Assembly (NCBI RefSeq): GCF_000003815.2
Contig: NC_049983.1
Location: 1,208,900-1,272,899, forward strand
Direction: 5' to 3'
Length of the DNA stretch: 64,000 nt
DNA from: Branchiostoma floridae
Taxonomy: Eukaryota; Chordata; Leptocardii; Amphioxiformes; Branchiostomatidae
The translations under genes and the position numbers were made by a program. The notes below the pieces were generated by a model. That model was not told the origin of the DNA. It did not search any database and saw nothing but the letters and a program-made list of their open reading frames with translations. Positions 36,870-48,100 of the stretch are shown piece after piece. Position 1 is the first letter of the stretch. Every line of letters starts with the position of its first letter.

Positions 36870-37900
36870 AATATACTAAACATGCAAATCAGGGGCTAAT
36901 TTGCATAATTAATGAGGACAGTTTATAAATACACTACATTTCATGTTAGAATGCTCAAAAATATGCCATATGTAACTAAAAAAGAGAAATATTAGGCTTA
37001 CTGTTGAGGATATATCAGATTGGCCAAAATTACTGAAATTCCACAGGCATTGGTCTGCGCGTGCGCAATTGCACCATCCTTTTAAACGGGAATAACTCGG
37101 AAAGGGGTTGACGGATCTTCATGATATTTGGAATGTAGGTAGCTTCCGATATGCCTTACATAATTAAATGCTTATCATGCAAATTAGGGGCTAATGTGCA
37201 TAATTAATGAGGACAGTTTATAAATACACTGCATTTCATGTTAGAATGCTCAAAATATGCCCTATGTAACTCAAAAAGAGAGAAAATTAGGCTTACTGTT
37301 AAGGATATTTCAGATTGGCAAAAATTACCAACATTCCGCGCGTGCGCAATTGCACCATCCTGTTGAAAGGGAATAACTCGGGAAGGAGTTGACGGATCAA
37401 CGAGATTTTTGATATGATTATGTAGATAACTTCGGAGGTGCCTTCCATAACTGAGGGCTATCAATGCAAACCAGGGGCTAATTTGCATAATTAATGAGCA
37501 CAATTTGTTAAGTCACAGTATTTCAATACTGCTAGGGCACTTAAACATGACAAATGTAATTAGAAAAGAGAAATATTGGTAGACATCAATTATGCAAATT
37601 GTTACCTAATTTACATAATGAGAAATTGTTATTGTAGTGTTAAATGACGAAAATTCCATTCTTTCGACATTTGGTAGCAACATGTACGTTAAGTTGAACA
37701 TGCGGCAGTAAGTCGTGCAAATCAGGGTCTCATTTACATAATTTATGAGAAAATGCTAATATAGCTTTCTTTGCTAAGATTTGCATGCTTTGAACACATT
37801 GTTATTTAGGTAGAGGAAATCAACTGATATCTTTTATGTAAATGAGAACCTCATTTGTATACTCAATGAGAAACATTAATGATAGGTCACTTGTCACAAG
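36870..37900. repeat. Tandem array, about 290 bp x 3, with ATTTGCATAATTAATGAG
   Basis: Units share GCATAATTAATGAGGACA, TTCATGTTAGAATGCTCAAA, GCGCGTGCGCAATTGCACCA, GGGAATAACTCGG and TTGACGGATC. It resembles the 29.9-kb array in inverted orientation (octamer words). The last unit is degenerate. Confidence 0.75.
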
Positions 37901-38369
37901 AGATCACTTTTCTTGTTAACACTAATAACAGCAATGCCCAAAAAACATCTATCGCGTAAAACAATCTTCATACATACAGCCAGGCGAAAGGATATAACAA
38001 CAATCCTTAATACTTATAAACAATAAAAACGTCGCCATGGCAATAGTTTTTATTGCCACGTTTATTATATAAATAGCCGATTCTTCTCTTATTGTTTGCT
38101 GAATTCCATCAGTGCACTTTAGCTTTAATTATTATTAACCATTCTTGTCTTTCACAGATTCCTGGCATCAGATTCTTCACTTAATTTTGCTGAATTCTGC
38201 TATAGCTTATTAAGATATTCTTGCCTTGTACAGATTCCTGGCACCATTGAGATCCAATGTACCAGACCAATTCTTTGTACAAATGTATAACCAGTTTGAG
38301 TTGTTTTGTTTTACTTTATTCTATTCTAGTTAATGTTAGATGTTATTTTTCCCACTGATCCTTGCCCAG

Positions 38370-38468
38370 GGTGAAACCATGGCTCCAGTCCGGGCCCTGA
38401 TAGTCGGTGCAGGGAACAGAGGAGAGGTGTATTCAAGGTTCTCCCTCGACAACAGTGAGCGTTTTCAG
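38370..38468 (+). CDS. Oxidoreductase exon 2: start, Rossmann GxGxxG
   Basis: Acceptor CCCAG, 9 nt of leader, then ATG at 38379. It reads [30 protein letters not shown]; donor GTGGGT, phase 0. Confidence 0.9.
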
Positions 38469-41400
38469 GTGGGTTACAGAACAACATGGAACAATCACCT
38501 GTATACAAAATGTACAACCATATCATCCCGATCCTCTATCTTGTATTCACGTATATACAAACAGCTTAGGTTAGGAATGTCCCAGATTCAGACTTATAGC
38601 CATATTTGAGGATAGTCACACCTCAGGAATGTTACATTTCTTCAGGTGTGACTCTCCTCAAACATGGGACCTCTGGCTTTATCATTATGTGGAAGGTCAC
38701 ACTTACATGTATAAAAAAGAGTCATGGGTTCACCCCAGTGTGAGTGGTTCAATTACTTTACAGTCCTGCATACCTATGGCTTTTGCGTACCTATAGCCTC
38801 TGCATGCCTATAGCTTCTGCATGCCTATAGCTTCTGCATGCCTATAGCTTCTGCATGCCTATAGCTTCTGCATGCCTATAGCCTCTGCATGCCTATAGCT
38901 TCTGCATGCCTATAGCTTCTGCATGCCTATAGCTTCTGCATGCCTATAGCTTCTGCATGCCTATAGCCTCTGCATGCCTATAGCTTCTTTATGCCTATAG
39001 CTTCTGCATGCCTATAGCCTCTGCATGCCTATAGCTTCTGCATGCCTATAGCTTCTGCATGCCTATAGCTTCTGCATGCCTATAGCTTCTGCATGCCTAT
39101 AGCTTCAGTACAAATTGTTGTATTAGGCCTAAAGGCGGTTCGTCAATTATGAAAAACAAGCAAAAGAGCTGCAGCATCAATTGGAAATACTGCATGCGCA
39201 TCAGCTCCCTAGCTTCATTTTAAATTCTTATTTTCCATTCTTTTTCTCCCAGCTTTTGGAGAACATGAAATGATGTGTTTTTTTTTCTTTCATTCTGCAG
39301 GTGGTTGGTGTTGCTGACCCGCAGCTGTTCAGGTGCCAACGTTTACAGCAGCAGTATAACATTCCTCAGGAGAATGTCTTCACAGATAAACCACACGTTA
39401 CATTGTGTAACACCTGGTTGAATTCAATATATTGATAAAAGTAGATCCATAAGATGGGAGATTTGTAATGACCAAGATGGATTCTCACAGAAGAACCATG
39501 TTATTATAAGTGAACAGCTGTTCTAAGAAGAACTTATAACTGTTCTTCGAAGAACTCATAACTATTCTAAGAAGAACTTATATACAGTAATATGTTTCTG
39601 CTAGAACAAAAATATGGTGCTGTAAGTTTATAAAAAGCTATCATAATAAAAAAACTAGAAAGGCCGACATTTGCTTGAGAGCAAATACAGCATATTTCAG
39701 CCATCTCCCTCCTTATGTAACAATGGTTCTCCTGTCAGTTCGACAGATGAGCAGGCAGACAGGCATTACCTGTTTTGCCTGACCTGCACATGACTTTTTA
39801 TGGTGAAGGAGGGGCGTGCAATTCCTTCTCCACCCTCTCGTCTACTGGAGCACTAAGTCTCACAGGGACAGAACTGTTTGACACGTGTGAGACGGCTTCA
39901 GCAGATGCAGCTTTGTTTTTCGGAGTATCCGTCTCCTAGGAGGACTTCCGACCAAGGATGTAAGGGGTTCCTCCTGCCCCGTGTGCCATGGCGGGTGTGT
40001 CATGCCCGAACATGCCCCTAAGGCCTGTCTCGGCCACAAAGCCCCGCCAAGACCACTAGCCGCAGCTAGATACTCATTTACACCTGAGTTAAGTGAGGAA
40101 AGTCGTGTAAAGTGCCTTTCCCAAGGGCACAAGATCGGTGACACTGCAGTCGGATTCGAACCCGCAACCTCTCGGTCTCGAGCCGAATATGCTACCACTG
40201 CGCCACGCGGCCCCACTGTATGTAACAATAGACTGTTCCAAAATCACTCATGTGCAAAAATGGAACACTTCTGCTTAAAATGACTTCTAACTACTAATCA
40301 CACTTATGAGCAAAAATGAATCTTACAAAAACCCCTTCAAGAATGGACTCAAAAAAATAGACGACTCCAAAAACACTTCCGCTAAGAAATGGAATTTGGA
40401 ATCATCAGCCGTCCAAAACCATATTTGCAAAAAATCCCCCCTCTGTGCAAGAATCGACTCTTCCTGTTATACCCCTATGTAAAGTGGAGCGATCCAAAAA
40501 TATAGCTAAAATAGTCAGCGAAGTCCACCAAATGAATTTTAAAAAAATACCCCCTTCGNNNNNNNNNNNNNNNNNNNNNNNNNNNNNNNNNNNNNNNNNN
40601 NNNNNNNNNNNNNNNNNNNNNNNNNNNNNNNNNNNNNNNNNNNNNNNNNNNNNNNNNNNNNNNNNNNNNNNNNNNAAAAAAGTCCCCCGTGCATGAATGG
40701 GCTCTTCCAGATAAAACAAGGCTTGCTGATTGGCTGCCGAATCCTCCTCATGTACAGTCTTCAGGTGGAGGTAAACTTCCATTTAACAAATGGAATTCGG
40801 AATCATCACCCATGTCCAAAACTGATTTTTTTTAAATCCCCCCCTATGTGCAAAAATGGACTGTCCCAGTAGTAGTCAAGTGGATCAGTGCGAAAACACT
40901 TCCGCTCAAAAAAACATTGGCATTATCACCAAAGTCTAAAAGTAAATTTTAAAATACACCCCCTGTCCAACAATGGACTCTTCCAGCAAAATAAGCTCGC
41001 TCATTGGCTGGCCATTAATTGGATTCACCTTGTCCACCAACCACCTGGATGTCTATGGACTAGGTAGGTAGGTAGATAATTAGATCTACCTGGCACACCT
41101 GTGGCCCTGACACACCAGAATGACCTAGAGGTCGTTGACCTCGGCACTCCAACCTTACCTATCCTAAACTCTCCCACAAAAACCTCCTTAAGGAGCCATT
41201 TTGATTTATACTACATATTATACATGGATCCTTTGAATAAGTATCTAGGGCACCTCTGTGCCAAATTTCAGGTCATTTGGATGTAATACCATGGTACAGG
41301 GGGCCAAAATATACAGTCTTGGTCCAAAAGTTGCAATAAAACCTCAATAAAATCATTTAAGGAGCAGATATGAAAAAATTAAAAAAAACACATTTGGGTA

Positions 41401-42157
41401 TTGGCCCACTCTACCCTTGTGCCAAATTTCAAGTCATTTGGTCCAGAAACGGCGGAGATGAATTGCTTTGAAAATTTGACAGGAGAAAGAAAGAAAGAAA
41501 GAAACATTACGAATACAATATATTTCACCATACCTATGGTATGGCTGAAATATAACAAGGCCTTCATGGAATAATGTTTGTTATGACTGTCAACTTATGC
41601 ACACCTCCCGCAATTTATGCACACCTCCCGCAACTTATGCACACCTCCCGCATGTCCAGACTGGCAGCAGGCGGCGGAGAGGGAGAAGTTTGCCGACTGT
41701 GTTGTCATAGCAACCCCAGACCAGCATCACAAGGCTCCCGCCGTGGCGTTCGCTGACCGAGGCTACCACATACTTCTGGAGAAACCCATGGGAGTGCGTG
41801 GAAAATAAATTTTGTTTGACAGTAGCAAAAGAGAGGAGACAAGGCGATCAGAGATGGCATACTTCAGACCCTTACCCATACTGCGTTGTAGCCCCAAAGA
41901 CAAAAATAGCAGCACTGAGATATTGGCAATGCTGCATTGTGTATATTGAAAAGCACTCACACACACATAGGTACACACATGCACAGACACACACAGAGAT
42001 ACACTGGCAGATACACACATACACCGATACACACAGAGATAAACTGGCAGATACACAAATACACCGATACACACAGACATACACACAGATACACACTTAC
42101 TGTACACAGATACACAGATACACATATAGACACAGACACACACACACACACAGAGAT

Positions 42158-42191
<34 letters not shown>

Positions 42192-45100
42192 ATACATATA
42201 ACACACACACGCACCTTTATTCGTGGGGTAACCTAAATCTATTGTTTTTCGAAATAAATATTGACAGAAGATATTAATTTTCAAATTGCAAGATATATAA
42301 AAATGTTGAAAATATTGTTACCGTTGCTGTTGCATTTCCAGGTTACAGAGTCAGATTGCCGTGAGATCGTGTCAGCCTGTGAGAGGAACAACGTCATCCT
42401 GTCAGTGTGCCACGTCAAATATTGTTACTGTTGCTCCTTACAGGTTACAGAGTCAGACTGCCGTGAGATAGTGTCAGCCTGTGAGAGGAACAACGTCATC
42501 CTGCCAGTGTGCCACGTCAAATATTGTTACTGTTGCTCCTTACAGGTTACAGAGTCCGACTGTCGTGAGATAGTGTCCGCCTGTGAGAGGAACAACGTCA
42601 TCCTGTCAGTGTGCCACATGAAATATTGTTACTGTTGCTCCTTACAGGTTACAGAGTCCGACTGTCGTGAGATAGTGTCCGCCTGTGAGAGGAACAACGT
42701 CATCCTGTCAGTGTGCCACGTCAAATATTGTTACTGTTGCTCCTTACAGGTTACAGAGTCAGACTGGCGTGAGAAAGTGTCAGCCTGTGAGAGGAACAAC
42801 GTCATCCTGCCAGTGTGCCACGTCAAATATTGTTACTGTTGCTCCTTACAGGTTACAGAGTCCGACTGTCGTGAGATAGTGTCCGCCTGTGAGAGGAACA
42901 ACGTCATCCTGTCAGTGTGCCACATGAAATATTGTTACTGTTGCTCCTTACAGGTTACAGAGTCAGACTGCCGTGAGATAGTGTCCGCCTGTGAGAGGAA
43001 CAACGTCATCCTGTCAGTGTGCCACATGAAATATTGTTACTGTTGCTCCTTACAGGTTACAGAGTCAGACTGCCGTGAGATAGTGTCCGCCTGTGAGAGG
43101 AACACTAGTGTCATCCTGTCAGTGTGCCACGTGAAATATTGTTACTGTTGCTCCTTACAGGTTACAGAGTCCGACTGCCGTGAGATAGTGTCAGCCTGTG
43201 AGAGGAACAACGTCATCCTGTCAGTGTGCCACGTGAAATATTGTTACTGTTGCTCCTTACAGGTTACAGAGTCCGACTGCCGTGAGATAGTGTCCGCCTG
43301 TGAGAGGAACAACGTCATCCTGTCAGTGTGCCACGTGAAATATTGTTACTGTTGCTCCTTACAGGTTACAGAGTCCGACTGCCGTGAGATAGTGTCCGCC
43401 TGTGAGAGGAACAACGTCATCCTGTCAGTGTGCCACGTGCTGAGGTACTATCCACCTGTCAGGAAGATCAAGGTCAGACAACCTTCAATGTTGTAAAACA
43501 GTTATTGCAAGCTCGTTTAAATCCTAAAAGATTGAAAGGATCCCAGACACACTTTGTTGCAGTCCCCATGGTTTTTATTCTTCTTACCCTCTGTCCTCCA
43601 CACACAACCTTCTTCTCTCAGGGTTGCTTCCAGACATAATGACCCTGTCCCCTGCCCCCTCCCCCTAATCTACTTCCTCCCAGCCAGGGATGATCCATCA
43701 TACATCTGGGGAAAGGAAGTCAAGTCACATCTTGGGAAAGGAAGGGGAGACCACTTTGGCCATGCATTTTTTCATACACTAACTACTTACTATTCTAAGC
43801 ATACAACGCATACAACAAGTCACCACTGTGAATTATCATGTTCGGTCTGATGTTCGTATTATTGAACATTGTCCTAATTTTTGTAGGAACTGATTGACAG
43901 TGGAGCCATTGGAGACATAGTTCACATCCAGCACATGGAAGCAGTGAGAACTATTTCTTTTTCATTTATATCCTAAGCTTGTAGTTTTACCTATTGAATA
44001 AGTTTAAATCATGTCTACTTCTATATAATGTGATATTTAGTATGTGTGCAATAGCTTTCCATGTATACATGTAGTATTACAGGTAACGCTAGTTCACATT
44101 TATCAGCAGGGTAACATATATTTTTCGTTGTTTCTAAAAACAAGGTATTTAGCAATATCAAGTCAACAGTCGATCGTTTCAAACTGCATTATTTAAAAAA
44201 AAATCACAATCTGAATCCACCGGCCAAAGACAAAAACTACAATGGATATAGGTCCACCCCGCACCCCCCGAATAAAGGTGAACTAAGTAAACGTTACACC
44301 CACTAACAGATTTCAAGTTTAATTGATTGTTTGATTGAATGTTTGTTTGATTGATTGATTGAATATTGATTGACACAGGAATTCCAGGACACAGGAATAG
44401 TGCTTACCTTTCTTACCCAACTCCCAGGTGGGATTCTGGCCCTTTCCACATGCCTTTGTACGTGGAAACTGGAGAAAAACTGACGACAGTAGCTTCTTGC
44501 TTCTCATCAAGAGCTGCCACGATGTCGATCTTATTACGTACTGGCTCCCTGAGTCAAGGTTAGATTCATAATGGCTGCTTGCTTGTATTAATGCCATGTT
44601 GGAACTACTAGTTAGTAACAAACGCCTGAACACAAAGACCATGGTACCAACAGATTCTTTATTTTTCTTCTTTCACAATTCATTTTTTGATTTTGAAAGA
44701 CTTTGCTCCAGATTCAAAATAAATTTTGTTAAAAGCGCAAGTCGGCAACAAAATCTGTACATTTTATGATAGGAAAAAAAGGTTTGAATGACATTAGTAT
44801 CTGCCAATGGCCTTCTTGCATTATAATAATAGTAATGCTTTATTTGCCAGAAGCATTTCGCAGCCTTTCGGCTGAATTGTACACTCCTTTCACATGAGAA
44901 TCAAAGACATGGAGTCAAAAACTGACTATTTGAAATATAATTAATAATACAACTGGTAAAACACTATACTATACATGAAATGTACAGCCATTAGTTTATT
45001 TAAAGTATAAAAGTATTTAAAATACTATTGACATGATTTACCACAATAAGATGAGCACAACGTTCCAAATGCTTCCTAATCTTGACCATTTTACATTGGC

Positions 45101-48100
45101 GGTCGATACAATACAAGAACATTAAAAGATTTAAAATTTGATGGGGTTTTCATTTACATATCAACTTAATAGAAGTGTTGTACATCATATAACTATGGTC
45201 GCGCTTGCAGCATTACTGTATTATTTACATTATGTTGGCATAAATCACTTTTGGAAATGGACGAAAATTGATGCACCTTTGAGTGTCATCCATATTAAGT
45301 CAAATCAGCATGGCCCAATATGTTATGAATACTCATTGATAATTCTCCTTTACTGACTCGAAACTGGTGGAAGTCATGGAGGGCAGCAGCTGCTCACTTC
45401 TCTCCAAAAGCTGTCACGATGTTGACCTCATACGCTATTGGCTCAGTGGTGCAAGGTTTGGTGCTGGATGCTTGTATGCCTGCCAAACTTTCCAATGTTC
45501 AATTTATAAGTCATTATGTCAAGGGGAACATTGTTTTTGGTGTGTTCTTCTTGGCTTCTATCCTCTTCTTACGTAATGAACTAATCAGAGTTTCAAACTG
45601 CAAGTGGCATTTTAGCTGTTTCAGCAAGTAGGAACAATGCAGCGGTTGTTACAGTGAATATGAATGAATATAACCTGTAAAAGAAAAGTACCAAATTGAG
45701 CTTTGTGGACTTTTCTATTGGTGATGCCTCAAAGTCAAGCCCAATTTAGTATTGTGTGTAAATATCTTGATAAAAGGCAAATTATTGGGAATGTTGCGCT
45801 TCCAGATGAACTTACCATTTTCCCAATCACATGTATGTTCCCAAATGTGTTTCGTTTTCGTTTTCATTACACAACTTCCTTTTAATTTTTCCGTAAACGT
45901 TTCGACGACTGTCTGTAGCCTTCATCAAAATTCTGTACTGATAAAGGCGACAGATAGAACTTTTAATTCCATGTGATTGTCTATTTATACAGGTGTGTCA
46001 AGGTGTCCTCCTTTGGCAGTCTCATGCACTTCAGGCACGAGAACAAGGTAAGAGTCACGTCGTTCAACTATCGTGCACTATATACTACATGTAACGGCAG
46101 TTCACCTTTCTCCGCATGGTAACCTATATCCGTTGCTTTTTAAAACGCGATGTTTAGGTATATCTAGTCTACGTTGGTTTCAAATTGCAATATTTTCATA
46201 GCATTCCCGTCTGAAACAGCCGTCTGTCGAATTGATATCCCTAAATACTCCGATTTTATATACAACGGATAACGGTTACCCCAAGGATAAAGGTGAAGTA
46301 CCGTTATATACAAACAGCAAATTTCCAAAGTACATGTGGGAAGTGGAAAGCTTAATAATGTATGCAGAATATTTTCCAGACATCTTTCGCTATCTTCAGG
46401 ATAAAAAAAAGAAACAGTCATGGACACTAGAGCCATATAATAGTGGATTGCTTACGGCTGTCACCTGACAGAAACCTTCACTGCAGATTAACATACATTG
46501 AAGATTATTGGTCTTGCAATAATGTAACAAGCAAGACGGAAGTTTTTTTACAACATGTAGTTTCCTTCCAGCCCGCAGGTGCAGCCAGCAGGTGTCTGGA
46601 CTGCCAGGTGGAGAGCACCTGTCCTTACTCTGCCAAGAAGATCTACCTGACGAGGGTGGAACAGGTGACATTACATACTTTTACAGGGCTTGAAATACCA
46701 CCTGCATATGCAGGTTAGTGCAGGTAAGAGTTGGGCTGTGCAGGTATAATTCTGACGCCTACCTGGACCTAACCTGCACCAGACTTTTGAGACTTGTCCT
46801 TAAGCTTGTAACTCCTATACATACTGCGGCATGTGAACGCTGCTTTACTTTATAGAATGCACCAAAACAGCCTGGCAGTATTTACTATGTTCAAAAAGTT
46901 GCTTTATCCTCTTTTGGGATATAACGTTACATTATTTGAATGGTACAGGTAACATTTTCTGGTACAGGTAATTTCAAAGGTTTTTGAGCCCTTTTTTAAC
47001 ACTTTAGGGTCTTGGAAGTAGTGTCACTATATTTAAAAGGTCTGATTGGCAATTATCACTTGCTGACATGAAGCTATAATTTACCCCTTAGGACAAGGTT
47101 TATCACTTTAGCTACTTTTTCTAGTGTTTGTGATGGGCTGTCTCCAGCTTTAATTTTGTTTCATTGTTTTGGGACCCTTCATGTTCATTTTCATTGCTAA
47201 ATCTGTCATTGATCTTTAGCCAATGAAAATATATTTTCATCAATTTTATGTAATGAAGTTCCAATTATTTGGATGGATGGGGTAAAATGTTAGTCTGTCT
47301 CAACAAAGGGATGTACATCCCTGCAGGATGGAGTGACGAGGTCTGGAGACATGTATACCGCTAGCACCGGTTTGTAAACCTTTTCTGATACTCTTTACAA
47401 TTACCAGGCTGCCAGCCTTTTTAGCTTTATGTCAAAAGCTGAAGAAACAATGGTTACAGAGTCGAATAAAGCAATTGTAAAAAAGCTGGCACCAGACTTT
47501 ACAAAGCTGTGAAGAAAGAAACCAAGAGATGGTGTTGAATGTTGCAGATGATTAGTTAAGCAGACTTTATTTTTTTTAGGGAATAACGGGCTGGCCAGTC
47601 AGTGTAGTGTGTCCTCAGGAACCGGTGGATGTGGAGAGTCTAACCGAGGCTCTGAGAACTGGACCGTACGGACGTTGTGTGTACGAGTGCGACAACGACG
47701 TTGTTTCCAATCAGGTACATTCTGCTATTAACGACCTTTTCACATGTCCCAGTGGTACAAGTAGTAACGAAACCCCAATGCTTGGCCATTTGGATCAAAT
47801 TCTGTGACCTGTGGGTCCAAGTAGGATCCTATAGTCGACTTCAGCTAAGACATGTTGTAACTTGTAAGGAATTACATTTGTCATTTTGGATGGTGACCTA
47901 AAGCAGGCGGGCTTGTGTATGCAGAAGCTTCAGGTGTAAGCCTCAAGTGTCAAACCTCTGCACGTAAAAGAATCCAACACACGTATCAAGAATTAGAAGA
48001 GTAAGCGATGACCAAAGTGTGCTTGGCCAAAGCACAAGCCGTTAGAGCAAAGCCACATCACACATAAAAAGCGGCATGCAAAGCCGATTTGAGCTTTCAT

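Noticed and set aside
37204-37503. Minus-strand FQQDGAIAHARN resembling a mariner transposase FQQDGAPAH box
   Set aside because: It falls inside a 290-bp tandem unit, the rest of the frame shows no transposase, and the sister units do not keep the frame.
38766-39113. CRISPR-like array
   Set aside because: 17-bp units are contiguous without spacers in an animal intron; it is a minisatellite. The same applies to the 39-bp and 102-bp arrays.
40135-40217. tRNA gene on the minus strand
   Set aside because: A and B boxes are present but followed by the SINE core shared with 48825 and 55255; no credible cloverleaf acceptor stem end.
41763-42284. ORFs of 100-170 codons on both strands
   Set aside because: They arise from the CA-rich repeat at 41955-42205.
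42261-43496. A single 411-codon ORF made of [10 protein letters not shown]... repeats as a repeat protein gene
   Set aside because: Each unit contains intron-end sequence with a splice acceptor, and the flanking exons 4 and 6 fit the last unit exactly. It is better read as duplicated acceptor/exon units than as a stand-alone gene.
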